Assembly (NCBI GenBank): GCA_002427745.1
Contig: DIYF01000036.1
Span: 1 to 52,394 of the forward strand
Reading direction: 5' to 3'
Length of the DNA: 52,394 nucleotides
DNA from: Roseivirga sp. UBA6061
GTDB taxonomy: Bacteria > Bacteroidota > Bacteroidia > Cytophagales > Cyclobacteriaceae
Part shown: positions 34,881-43,739 of the stretch, one piece after another
Layout: the number at the start of each line of letters is the position of its first letter
How positions within the stretch are numbered: position 1 is the first letter of the stretch
Translations under genes and position numbers: made by a program
The notes under the pieces: generated by a model
The model's database searches: none
Seen by the model: only the letters and a program-made list of their open reading frames with translations
Told to the model about the DNA's origin: nothing

Positions 34881-35485
34881 GAGGTTTCCTCCTTATCGTT
34901 TTCAGGGCTGAGGTTTTCTACCAGCTGCTTCCAGATGCGCTCCCCATTGCTTATCAGGTACTTGTTCTTTACCAGTTCGCCATCTTCATCATCTTCTGAT
35001 AAGATAATGGGCTTGATCATGACGGCATGCTTTTGTTCTATGTCTCTCAGGTCAATGTTCTCCTCTTTCAGCCTTTCCATGACTTTCTCACGAATAACAT
35101 CCATCTCCAGAGTATCATGGGTAACCATGAATATTTTACTCTGTCCTTTTATGCCGGCCTTTACTTTTTGGGCAATGGTTTTCAGGTCATCCGGGGAGTA
35201 ATGATGCAAGCGCTTAAAAGCCCTGGAAAATGTTTCGTAGTCATTGTAGCCCAGAGAAACAGCCAGGTCCTGCACACTGCCCTGACCCTGTGTAATGATA
35301 TCATAGGCTTTGGTAAGTCTGAGCCGCTCTATGAACTTTTGGGGAGTAGCACCGGTCTCTTTCCTGAATACGCGGTGAAATCTGGATAGCGACAGGCAGG
35401 CCTTTTCCGCAAGCACCTCAGAGCTAAGAGATTCACCCAAGTGGTCTTCTATATAGTCTAAAACCTGTTGTATAGATTCCCTCAT
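34877..35485 (-). CDS. AraC family transcriptional regulator, 202 aa
   Basis: The DNA-binding domain is at the N-terminus (about 1-105): two HTH units, with SLSRFHRVFRKETGATPQKFI and the signature GYNDYETFSRAFKR. The remaining 95 residues are not a canonical GyrI-like ligand-binding domain; they carry an acidic stretch (LSEDDEDGEL) and are unusual. Regulators with N-terminal AraC domains and a small C-terminal sensor are known (Rob type), but this one is too short for the usual fold. It overlaps the CPBP protease gene by 4 nt, so it is likely an activator of that operon or its own partner. Confidence 0.88.
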   Translation of the reverse strand: MRESIQQVLDYIEDHLGESLSSEVLAEKACLSLSRFHRVFRKETGATPQKFIERLRLTKAYDIITQGQGSVQDLAVSLGYNDYETFSRAFKRLHHYSPDDLKTIAQKVKAGIKGQSKIFMVTHDTLEMDVIREKVMERLKEENIDLRDIEQKHAVMIKPIILSEDDEDGELVKNKYLISNGERIWKQLVENLSPENDKEETS

Positions 35486-35541
35486 CCTATACCAAAAATA
35501 CAGGGAATCAGAGGAATAGCGTATGACGAATTCTGCTGAAT

Positions 35542-36222
35542 TCAGTCTATCCGGAAACGAGCCTGAATTTCGAAGCGAAGTTTGATTTGCTTAAAACCAA
35601 TATCATCGGAGTTAATGGCCTCTTCCATTTTAAACGATCTGTTGGCGTAAATTGTACTTGGATTGAAAGGGATATCAGAAATCTCTCTGATCAGAAGGGG
35701 CTTCCCCAGCTTAGACTCCACGACAGACAAAAGTGCTTCTGCCTTGTTTTTGGCTGCGAGCAGGGCCTGCTTCTTTACTTCCAGTCTGAATTCAGACAAT
35801 TGGCTGTGTGTAACTTTTGATATACGCTGATGCTGTATATCCAGGTTTTCGAGACGATCCGTAAAGGTTCTTAGTTCTTTCGGGGTTGCAAACGTGAGTT
35901 CATAAGTCTTACTGGCGAAGGCTTTTCGTTTTCTTTTGGTGTTGAAAGCACTGGCCGAGATATCTGAAATCCTGATATTCTCCTCCTTAATACCGCTGGC
36001 ATTGACCGCTACCAAAAAACCGCCTTCAATGTCTTCAATGGAGACCAGTTTTCTGTCCCTTTCGTACTCTCTGAGTACCACGGTATAAACAATGATGTCT
36101 GGTGTGACCTCCATTTCGGCAGAGCCAGTCACCTCAATATACGGATCCGTCTCCTGGTCCTGTGCCAGGGGAGCTTTTACGAGCACACATAGTAATAGGG
36201 AAGAAATAATGGCTTTGTACAT
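35542..36222 (-). CDS. SIMPL domain (DUF541) periplasmic protein, 226 aa
   Basis: Signal peptide (about 1-20, cleaved after LAQ), then the SIMPL fold (about 27-225) with IEVTGSAEMEVTPDIIVYTVVL, typical of YggE/BP26-type proteins, and the helix with KKQALLAAKNKAEALLSVVESKLGK. Proteins of this family form periplasmic rings or associate with oxidative stress resistance; the role here is unknown. It is separated by 29 bp from the upstream SDR gene and may be in its operon. Confidence 0.88.
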   Translation of the reverse strand: MYKAIISSLLLCVLVKAPLAQDQETDPYIEVTGSAEMEVTPDIIVYTVVLREYERDRKLVSIEDIEGGFLVAVNASGIKEENIRISDISASAFNTKRKRKAFASKTYELTFATPKELRTFTDRLENLDIQHQRISKVTHSQLSEFRLEVKKQALLAAKNKAEALLSVVESKLGKPLLIREISDIPFNPSTIYANRSFKMEEAINSDDIGFKQIKLRFEIQARFRID

Positions 36223-36251
36223 AGTGTTCTGTGTTTAATGAATCGAATCGT

Positions 36252-37241
36252 TTAATGAATATACTTTTCCTGAATAAACCATTTATGAGCCCTCTGTATT
36301 GCCTCTTCAATGGTCAGGTCCGGCTCGTATCCCAGCTCTGTTTTGGCTTTGGTACCATCCAGGTGTTGTCCACCGGCAAGTACAGCTATGGCCGTTGATG
36401 AGAGTGTGGGAGGATTTCCTTTGAGGAGGGTATAACGTATCTCCTGAAACTTTGATATGACTCTGGCCAGCCCCAGGGGGAGTGTCTTAGTAAGCAATGG
36501 TACTTCTGCCTGCTTGCAGATAGCCGCTACCAGGTCTTCTGTGGTTGTGTTCTGGCCTGTAATGAGGTAGCGTTGGCCGAAACGGCCTTTCTCCAGGGCT
36601 AGTAGTAACCCCCGGCCTGCATCCCGGGCATAAACCACATTGCGGTCTCCCTTGACATAGGCAGGCAGTGTCTGGTTTGCCAAATCCACAATCAGTCTTC
36701 CGGTGGTGGGGCCGTAGTCGTACTCCCCGAAAGTCATGGGAGGAATACCAATAACAACGGGAAGTCCTTCTGCCGCTGCGTCCCGGGCCATCTTGTCCAT
36801 CAGCCACTTTACCTGCACGTAGGGGGCAGGATTTTCGGGAGGCTGATTGTAATAGAGCTCCTCATGTCCCGGGCCGGTTTTGGCCCTGGGCATTGCGATG
36901 GCACCTCCCAGGTACAGCGCACGTTTAATACCGGCTTCTTTTACTGAATCTAAAAAGAACTGCATCTGGAGCCTGGCGGTCTTGATTTCCTGAGAGAGTG
37001 GTTTGGGAAGAGTAGGGTAGTAGGCAGCGCAATTCGCTACCATGTCCAGGCCCTCCATAGCCCGGATGAGACTGCCGCGATCATTCAGGTCGGCCACCCG
37101 CCCGTCATAGGTGAGGTCTGCAATGCGGCTCAGGTCTGAGCTGGCCCGGTGAATAATGGTGACTTTATATTGCCTGAGCTGGGCTGCGATAGCCAGATGA
37201 TGTCCAAGCATACCCGTACCTCCGATTATTCCTAACTTCAT
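36252..37241 (-). CDS. NAD(P)-dependent epimerase/dehydratase (extended SDR), 329 aa
   Basis: Rossmann fold with GGTGMLG (about 7-13). The catalytic YxxxK is YVQVK (about 149-153). A DUF/substrate region at about 175-240 and an epimerase-type C-terminus follow. It resembles NAD-dependent epimerases acting on sugar nucleotides, flavonoids or hopanoid-linked compounds (dihydroflavonol reductase-like). The start at 37241 (MKLGIIGGTGMLGHHL) is chosen because the Rossmann fold begins right there; the longer ORF adds 36 residues with no homologous look. The substrate cannot be predicted. Confidence 0.88.
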   Translation of the reverse strand: MKLGIIGGTGMLGHHLAIAAQLRQYKVTIIHRASSDLSRIADLTYDGRVADLNDRGSLIRAMEGLDMVANCAAYYPTLPKPLSQEIKTARLQMQFFLDSVKEAGIKRALYLGGAIAMPRAKTGPGHEELYYNQPPENPAPYVQVKWLMDKMARDAAAEGLPVVIGIPPMTFGEYDYGPTTGRLIVDLANQTLPAYVKGDRNVVYARDAGRGLLLALEKGRFGQRYLITGQNTTTEDLVAAICKQAEVPLLTKTLPLGLARVISKFQEIRYTLLKGNPPTLSSTAIAVLAGGQHLDGTKAKTELGYEPDLTIEEAIQRAHKWFIQEKYIH

Positions 37242-37377
37242 AAATCCACTTATTCTCTCTGAGGATAAGATACCCACATAAACTTTGATATGCGACCCCT
37301 GAGAAAGGAATAAGCAAAAGGAATTCTCTGCTCGTTGTAAGAACAACAAGTCAACCAGAGCGGGCTATTCGATGTAC

Positions 37378-37731
37378 CTAGTCCTGATCTGCCTCTTCTT
37401 CGTCAGAGTCACGATAAGGGTCCCTTTCGTCCTCCTCCTCGCGTTTCTCCTCATACTCCGACTTGACTTCTTCTCTCAGGTTTCCCTCATCATCATAGTC
37501 TTCATCATCTTCTATGAGCTGCTGGGCTTCTGAGATGGTCATCCTCACCAGGTAATACTTTTCCGGTGTTTCGAAAGGCAGAGCCGATACTCTTTTGCCT
37601 TCTCTGTTAGTGAATGAGACCAGGTGATCTTCAAAGCCATAGGGATACTCAAGCTTGATTTGCTCCTGTATGGCTCCGTCTAGTTTTTCGTAGTCCTTTA
37701 CTACACGGGGTTTACTCGTTACAACTGCCAT
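37378..37731 (-). CDS. acidic hypothetical protein, 117 aa
   Basis: A conserved N-terminal half (about 1-75) with YEKLDGAIQEQIKLEYPYGFEDHLVSF and KYYLVRMTISEAQQLI, then an extremely acidic tail, mostly Glu/Asp with Lys/Arg (about 75-117, ending EEEADQD). No signal peptide. The family is conserved in Bacteroidota, but I do not recognise a function; the tail suggests binding of a basic partner such as ribosomal or DNA-binding proteins. Confidence 0.75.
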   Translation of the reverse strand: MAVVTSKPRVVKDYEKLDGAIQEQIKLEYPYGFEDHLVSFTNREGKRVSALPFETPEKYYLVRMTISEAQQLIEDDEDYDDEGNLREEVKSEYEEKREEEDERDPYRDSDEEEADQD

Positions 37732-37955
37732 GGTACTGATAGTTTGGTTAAAACAAGTTCAGCTTTCAGCAAAAAATTGTTGTGATGCTAATATCAAGAA
37801 ACTGTAAAATCTAAACAGTCAGGATGCGAATCTCCCTTACTGTACCTGCTGTAGATTGTATTACCCGGTTATCTTGATGGAGACAACAAGCACTTCGTTT
37901 TCCTTTCTAATGCCTGGTATAGCAATAGGTGGAGGAAATTGACATTACAAACGAA

Positions 37956-38498
37956 TCAGTATCCCTTACCGTTCAGGTCGATAATTCCCGATGGCCAGTT
38001 ATAGGAAGAGGGATAGATCATGACATAGTCATCCCAGAAAGGATTCTTTTCCGGATCATCGGGGTCGGTGCGATTGACGAAAACATTAGTCACGCACTTA
38101 CCATTGAATTTCTTATAGAAGTCAGGAACGCCTGTCTGAAAGAGGCATACATCAGCATTACTTTTGTCTACGGCATCAAAGCAAGCCTCCACCAGTTTTC
38201 TGCCAAGGCCCGACCCTCGCGCTTCAAGGTCTACGCAGACACTGCCCAGGCCCATGATTTTAATACTTCCTTTACTCGTGTGAATCACACGGGGGAAGAT
38301 TTCAGCATAGCCCAGTAGCTTTTGATCAAAGGCAAAAAACGCCTGTCTCCCGACACTCCTGTTTCGGTATGTCCTGACTTTTTCTGCTTCGCTTCTAAGG
38401 TCCGGTTTTTTGGTAGGCCAGGTAGCATATTCCAGCGCTATGGCTGCCAGTGCCAGATCATCCGGCACTTCGGCATTAGGTATTTGTTGAATTTCCAT
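37956..38498 (-). CDS. GNAT family N-acetyltransferase, 180 aa
   Basis: One GNAT domain. The acetyl-CoA motif is VDLEARGSGLGRKLVEACFD (about 91-110), matching Q/R-x-x-G-x-G/A. Preceding strands (AFFAFDQKLLGYAEIFPR) and following strands (PDFYKKFNGKCV) fit the fold. Its start codon lies directly after the ddl stop codon, with no gap, so they are an operon. Substrate unknown. Confidence 0.88.
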   Translation of the reverse strand: MEIQQIPNAEVPDDLALAAIALEYATWPTKKPDLRSEAEKVRTYRNRSVGRQAFFAFDQKLLGYAEIFPRVIHTSKGSIKIMGLGSVCVDLEARGSGLGRKLVEACFDAVDKSNADVCLFQTGVPDFYKKFNGKCVTNVFVNRTDPDDPEKNPFWDDYVMIYPSSYNWPSGIIDLNGKGY

Positions 38499-39569
38499 TC
38501 AGGCAGGATGGGAAGTTATTTTTAGTTCTTGTTCGCGCTGATAACGCTCCATACCCAGCTCTATTAATATATCCAGTAATTCGCTGTAGCCGATACCCGT
38601 GGCATCCCACATTTTCGGGTACATGCTCACCTCGGTAAAGCCGGGTAACGTATTGATTTCGTTGATGATCATGGTGCCGTCCTCCATTACAAAAAAGTCG
38701 ACCCTGGCCAGACCTTCACAACCACAGGCGGTAAAGGCATCGCAGGCCATTTTCCTCATCCGGCTTATCTTGTCATCAGTGAGCTGAGCCGGGATATGCA
38801 GTTTGGCAGCCTCCTTACTGATGTACTTGGATTCAAAGTCATAGAAGGTGTCGCTTTCCATCACAATCTCTCCCGGGTAAGAGGCTTTGGGGTCTTCATT
38901 TCCCAATACGGCACATTCGATTTCACGGCCCACTATATTCGGCTCAATGATGACTTTGATATCGTATTCAAGGCCGTCTTTCAGTCCGGCATCATAATCG
39001 GCCTGGTTGGTGACTTTGTGAACCCCGACAGAAGATCCAAGGCTGGCTGGTTTGAGAAAAAGGGTATCCGTGTCCAGCGCCTTGCAGGCCTCATCATAGC
39101 TGTAGGGCGTGTTTTTAGTGGCACAAAGATAAGGGGCAATACCAATGCCGGCATCTCGTAGCAGCCGTTTGGTCACATCCTTGTCCATACAGACACCTGA
39201 GCCGGTTACACCGCAACCTACAAAGGCTACATTGACCATTTTGAACAGGCCCTGAATGGTGCCGTCTTCTCCGAAAATACCGTGCAGAATGGGAAAGGCG
39301 AGATCAATCTCTTTTTCAATTTTTCCTGAATCTGTATTCAATACCCTGGCTCCCTTACTACCGGGAATCAGTGTGATCGGAGTATTGTCAGTCGCATCAG
39401 GATCAAGTTCCGGGAGTAACCACCAATGGCCTTTAAGATCTATCTTGATGAGAATCAGCTCATAGCGGGCCCGGTTGATCTGACTCAGAATACCGCGGGT
39501 AGATCGGATAGAGATAGAGTGCTCGGTGGATTTTCCACCAAAAATCAGGGCGACTTTCAGCTTGGACAT
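38499..39569 (-). CDS. ddl: D-alanine--D-alanine ligase, 356 aa
   Basis: ATP-grasp ligase forming D-Ala-D-Ala for peptidoglycan. N-terminal signature: [16 protein letters not shown] (about 9-24). ATP-grasp core: [15 protein letters not shown] (about 127-141), [14 protein letters not shown] (about 172-185), [26 protein letters not shown] (about 292-320), with metal-binding E/N residues in EINTLPG. The length is slightly above E. coli DdlB (306 aa), like DdlA/VanA-type ligases. It is followed at zero distance by a GNAT gene. Confidence 0.95.
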   Translation of the reverse strand: [356 protein letters not shown]

Positions 39570-39671
39570 GACAAAAAATGATTACTGATTCAATAACGAC
39601 AAGCAGCCAGAAAATTCATAGCAAGGCCATAGTTTTTTGTTTCCGGATTAAGCCCGGGGAGCATAATGGTT

Positions 39672-40385
39672 TTAATCAGTGAGTTCAGAAATCTCTGCTT
39701 CAATTGCTTCGAGGAGTTTCAATACATTTCTCTTCTCTCTTTCATAGAAGTTACGCATCACCGCTCTGCTGTAATTCATGTTTTCGGTGAGGAGCATAAA
39801 CTCATGATCCTGTCTTTTTTTATAGCTGGCAGGGTAATCTATACGTCTGAGCCTTTTATTGGTATAGTAGGAAGGTCGCATTTTGGATATTCTCTGGTTC
39901 AGAAGCGGAGCATAGTTTCGATAAAACCTGAAGGCTTCTTCGCCCTCCTCCAGTCTCACCATAGACTTGAATGTAAAATCATAAAGGTTGATGATTTTGA
40001 GTCTGATGGAATCATTGGAAATAAGCTGGACTCCCTTTGATTTGAGTGTTTCATAGGCTCCCGTATTGGGAGTGAAGGTGTAGTCAATCAACGCATTGGT
40101 ATAGTAATAGGCCGTTGAGTCGGTGGAAGTGAGCTCACCATTGATAAAATTCACCAGCTGGGTTCCGGAACGCATGCTGGAAGCATGCCCGCGGCTATTG
40201 GATTCCATATCTTCCAGGGTAGACAGCAGACCATTGTGGAGTTCTCTGAGCATCTTTATTTCATCTATCCGCTCCAGCCGGCTTTTATTCCAGCTGTCAA
40301 GAGAAAAAGCCACCGTAATGCCTATGAAAATTGACAGGATTTCGAGAAAGAAGGAACGCCAGGATACTTTTCTGCTTTTTGACAT
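39672..40385 (-). CDS. DUF6090 family membrane protein, 237 aa
   Basis: One N-terminal helix at about 10-27 (WRSFFLEILSIFIGITVAFSLDSWNKSRL), the hallmark of the DUF6090 family in Bacteroidota. A long, mainly helical cytoplasmic or periplasmic part follows with an HNGLLSTLEDMESN-type segment and RRIDYPASYKKRQDHEFMLL. Function unknown. It stands alone between ddl and the helical-repeat gene. Confidence 0.83.
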   Translation of the reverse strand: MSKSRKVSWRSFFLEILSIFIGITVAFSLDSWNKSRLERIDEIKMLRELHNGLLSTLEDMESNSRGHASSMRSGTQLVNFINGELTSTDSTAYYYTNALIDYTFTPNTGAYETLKSKGVQLISNDSIRLKIINLYDFTFKSMVRLEEGEEAFRFYRNYAPLLNQRISKMRPSYYTNKRLRRIDYPASYKKRQDHEFMLLTENMNYSRAVMRNFYEREKRNVLKLLEAIEAEISELTD

Positions 40386-40429
40386 AGAACTAATTTAACG
40401 GAAAAAGAGGTCATTTAGCTTCCGGAGAC

Positions 40430-41908
40430 TTAATTCGTCCTGATCATTTCCACCATGCATTCATAAAAGGTTTGCCGGGTAATCTTAGAGCGTAGCCAGG
40501 CATAGAATATCATGGCCTGTAAATCCTCTTCTCTGCGGGGAACCCACTCCCAGGAAACCTGTACCTTCTTTTCAAGGTCGGCCAGGTTCAGAATTTCCTC
40601 TTCATACACAATGCGTTTGATCAGTGACAGAAATGTGGCGGCTCTTTTGTATCGCTTCTGATTGAACAAGCCTGTGTACTTTCTTTCAATGGACCGGATT
40701 TTGGATTCCGCCAGGTCTTTTTGTCCCGCATCATTAAAGAGCAATACAGCCATGAGGTCGCGTTTCAACAACCATTCTATACCCAGGTGATTTTTATACC
40801 AGGTATCTGTATGGTCATAGGTGTTGAGCAATTGCATACAGCGCCTGTAGTCTTGCTGATAAAAGTGGTAGATACCCAGGTTGGTAATGACATTGCCTTT
40901 TACTCTTTCGGGAAGCTTCTGTTGAACCAGCTCTTCAAGCAGTGAGACAGACTCATTCAGGCCACCCAGGAAAATAAGATTGGCAGCCTTGAGCTGATTG
41001 ACTTTGATGAGTGAGCTCTTCTGGAAATGCACCGGGGTTTGTGCCAGGTGGGGCGTAAGTAAATCCAGGTAATGCATGGACTCACTGAACTTCTTGGTCC
41101 GGTACTTTGTGTGTGCCAGCATAATGAGTAGCTGGACCATGTAATAATGATTTTCCTGCCGGGTGAGGGAGAGATAGCATCGCTCGAGTGTAGGCTCAAA
41201 AGCATGAAACTCCTTACTTACCACCACCCACTGGCGCAGGGTAGACATAAGTGAGAAAAGGATTTTAGGACTTTCTCTGCTCAGCCGCTTCATTTTAAAG
41301 TCTGTCAGTGTTTCGGTGAGTATATCTTCAAAAGATACTTCCTGTCCCTGTCTTCGGGCACTTAAAACCCGCTCTTTTAATACGGCCTGCAGTACAATGA
41401 TCTTTTCAGACTGCCTGAGCTTATCACTGTTTTGCTCATAGCGTGCTGTGATATAACTCAGTTCGAGATCATCGTTGAGGTGGCAGTATTCTATCTGGAG
41501 CAGGTAGATGGTGTTGAGCAAATCGAAGAGCTCATATTGCAGGCCGAAGTGCTCTGCCCGTAGGAGCAGTTTCCATCCGGCAGCTGACAGTCCCTGCTGA
41601 AAAAGATATTTTGCCATGGTGTAGATGGCATTGACCCTGCCGGCTGCAGTGGCATCCTGATCCATGGACTTGAGAATAACGAATTCAGACAGGTGTTTGT
41701 ACAGTCGCTTTCTCAGTGTATGATAGGCATTGTCATTCACCCCTAACTGATCTTTCAACCGGCTGGTGTCACTTTCTCCGGATGACAGCAGACCAAATAG
41801 TGCCAGGTCTTTGCGCCCCTTTTTCTGACGGCTTCTCTGAATGAAAAACCGAAAGTCCCGATGGTCTTTTTCGTCAAGTGAGGTAATTACATCTTCCAGA
41901 AAGCGCAT
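40430..41908 (-). CDS. helical (TPR-like) repeat protein, 492 aa
   Basis: An all-alpha protein with no signal peptide. The N-terminal 90 residues (FRFFIQRSRQKKGRKDL, LGVNDNAYHTLRKRLYKHLSEFV) look like a winged or three-helix domain. The rest consists of repeated helix pairs of about 35-40 residues with the pattern L-x-x-A-x-Y/F-x-x-G, similar to TPR arrays (for example around NAIYTMAKYLFQQGLS and NVITNLGIYHFYQQDYRRC). The protein is conserved among Cytophagales. Function is unknown; a protein-interaction or regulatory role is likely. It is divergent from the DUF2339 gene. Confidence 0.75.
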   Translation of the reverse strand: MRFLEDVITSLDEKDHRDFRFFIQRSRQKKGRKDLALFGLLSSGESDTSRLKDQLGVNDNAYHTLRKRLYKHLSEFVILKSMDQDATAAGRVNAIYTMAKYLFQQGLSAAGWKLLLRAEHFGLQYELFDLLNTIYLLQIEYCHLNDDLELSYITARYEQNSDKLRQSEKIIVLQAVLKERVLSARRQGQEVSFEDILTETLTDFKMKRLSRESPKILFSLMSTLRQWVVVSKEFHAFEPTLERCYLSLTRQENHYYMVQLLIMLAHTKYRTKKFSESMHYLDLLTPHLAQTPVHFQKSSLIKVNQLKAANLIFLGGLNESVSLLEELVQQKLPERVKGNVITNLGIYHFYQQDYRRCMQLLNTYDHTDTWYKNHLGIEWLLKRDLMAVLLFNDAGQKDLAESKIRSIERKYTGLFNQKRYKRAATFLSLIKRIVYEEEILNLADLEKKVQVSWEWVPRREEDLQAMIFYAWLRSKITRQTFYECMVEMIRTN

Positions 41909-41913
41909 TTTTA

Positions 41914-42034
41914 AAAATACGTTTTAATAAATTAAAATTTGTTTTAATGGATAGAAAGGTTGATTTAAGAAATATTATAAAATACGTTTTTTGAAAAAAC
42001 TGGCTGGAAACATCCGTTCAGGGGCCGGATGTTT
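41914..42034. promoter_or_regulatory. repeated AAAATACGTTTT sites and leader hairpin between divergent genes
   Basis: Two identical imperfect palindromes AAAATACGTTTT lie at 41914-41925 and 41979-41990 in the 143-bp gap between the divergent genes that start at 41908 and 42052. A hairpin AAACATCCG (42008-42016) / CGGATGTTT (42026-42034) is 18 bp ahead of the DUF2339 start. The repeats may be operator sites; the hairpin may act in the mRNA leader. Confidence 0.45.
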
Positions 42035-42051
42035 GGATAAAATTAGTCGTC

Positions 42052-43659
42052 ATGAAAGATTTTATTCAAAAGTATTGGATCAATGCACTCGGTCTGGGTT
42101 TGTTGTTTACTGCCTTACTGTATTTTCTGAAGCTGGCCGTTGCCAACGGATGGTTTCCTATTGAGCTAAGGCTGGCCTTGTCAAGCCTGCTGGGTTGTTC
42201 GGGACTGTTTTTTGGTTTTAAGATGGTCCATCAGCAAAGACCCGTAACCGGGCAGGTGCTGGCAGGTCTGGGAACAGCCGTTTTGTATGCCACCATTGGC
42301 TATATCAGTTTCTCTGAAGAGCTGCTGTGGTCCAGTAGTTCACTGCTCATTGCCATGATAGGGGTGAGCTCTGTCGTATCAGGTCTGGCCGTCAGACAGG
42401 ATCAGCGCATTTTATTCGCTCTGAGCATCCTGGGAGGACTTATCACACCCTTCGTGATCAAGGCCTCAGCACAGCTGGATGTGCCTTTATTCATTTATGT
42501 GCTGATCCTCAACGTAGCGGCCATTTATGCCGGTATTTCCAAAGGCTGGAAAGAAAACATGCTGATTGGTTTTGTACTTACCATCGGCTTATTCAGTTCT
42601 TATTACTTCCTGTTCGATCCCGTTAGCTGGGAGAGACCCTTTACCTATTGTACCATCATGTTTGTGGTATTTATGGTAGGCTTTGTCATTACTCCCTTCC
42701 GTGAAAACGAAAAGTATGATGGTCTGGAACTGATACTGGGCATCTTCAACGGGGTCAACTTTATTTTGTGGAGTTACTGGATCTTCGATCAGTTTTCCAT
42801 TCCCTACGTCACGCCACTCCTCATTGTCGGAACATCTTTTCTCACCCTGGCCTGTCTGATCTATTACCGCAGCGAAAAGAGAGGAATCGCAGCTTTTGGT
42901 ACCTATATGGCTCTGGCGCTGATATCGCTGGGAGTGGCCGGAAACGACCTGGGAATGCTCTATCAGAAAGGTGGGATGAACTATGTGATTACCGCTATGG
43001 TCTGGTTGCTGCTGATAGGTGCTGTATTCACAATAGGTAAAAAACTGAAAGACCGTCAGCTGTTCTTTGGCTCGCTGGTTGGTTACTTCTTTCTGATTGT
43101 GTATTGGTTTGCCAGGGCCTGGGAGGTAGACTGGTTGCCCGTACTAGGGGTGGAATACATCCCGTTTTTAAATGCCGGAGCGCTCGTCTGGTTAGGTCTG
43201 ATCATACTGGGCTTCAACTATGCCATTGATGTCAGAAACGGAGGCGAGTCGCTGCTGGCCTGGGGTGGGAGAGGTACCGCCTCTGCTTTACTTGCCCTGA
43301 TCAGTCATATACAGATCGGTGGATTGCTGACCATACAGGTAATGAACCTCTGGGAAGCTTACGATATGAACTGGCTCAATCGTGACCTGACACTTTCAGC
43401 CTGCTGGTTTGTATACGCCCTGGTACTCTTCTTATGGAACAGCCGATTGCCACATGCCATGTTCCGCTGGCTCGGTGGTGCAGTACTTCTTTTCTCTTCC
43501 GGCAAAGTTTTGCTCTGGGACCTGCAGGGAGAGTCTACCACACAGAAAATTCTCTTTCTGTTATTCCTGGGAGGAATTACCCTTTTGATCGGAAGAATCA
43601 GAGCCAGAAAGAATGCACAGCAGACCGCTGAAAATGAGATAGTTCCACTGGAACCATAG
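42052..43659 (+). CDS. DUF2339 domain-containing membrane protein, 535 aa
   Basis: About 13-14 transmembrane helices spread over the whole chain. The region around residues 60-130 matches DUF2339: VTGQVLAGLGTAVLYATIGY and LSILGGLITPFVI. The family is present in many Bacteroidota, often larger (800 aa or more) with an N-terminal helical region absent here, so this is a short member. Function unknown. It is a single-gene unit ending in a hairpin at 43672-43696. Confidence 0.82.
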   Translation: MKDFIQKYWINALGLGLLFTALLYFLKLAVANGWFPIELRLALSSLLGCSGLFFGFKMVHQQRPVTGQVLAGLGTAVLYATIGYISFSEELLWSSSSLLIAMIGVSSVVSGLAVRQDQRILFALSILGGLITPFVIKASAQLDVPLFIYVLILNVAAIYAGISKGWKENMLIGFVLTIGLFSSYYFLFDPVSWERPFTYCTIMFVVFMVGFVITPFRENEKYDGLELILGIFNGVNFILWSYWIFDQFSIPYVTPLLIVGTSFLTLACLIYYRSEKRGIAAFGTYMALALISLGVAGNDLGMLYQKGGMNYVITAMVWLLLIGAVFTIGKKLKDRQLFFGSLVGYFFLIVYWFARAWEVDWLPVLGVEYIPFLNAGALVWLGLIILGFNYAIDVRNGGESLLAWGGRGTASALLALISHIQIGGLLTIQVMNLWEAYDMNWLNRDLTLSACWFVYALVLFLWNSRLPHAMFRWLGGAVLLFSSGKVLLWDLQGESTTQKILFLLFLGGITLLIGRIRARKNAQQTAENEIVPLEP

Positions 43660-43671
43660 ACAATTCCCTTG

Positions 43672-43736
43672 GGCAGGGGTCCTCCACGAACCTGCCTTCC
43701 TTCCTCTCCCCCGGAGTAAGACGTACTTCGGGGGAG
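43672..43736. terminator. tandem hairpins between convergent genes
   Basis: GGCAGG (43672-43677) / CCTGCC (43691-43696) and CTCCCCCG (43706-43713) / CGGGGGAG (43729-43736) with additional inner AGTA/TACT arms. They lie between the DUF2339 stop (43659) and the lipoprotein stop (43740). T-tracts are weak, so termination may need Rho or be imperfect. Confidence 0.6.
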
Positions 43737-43739
43737 AAC

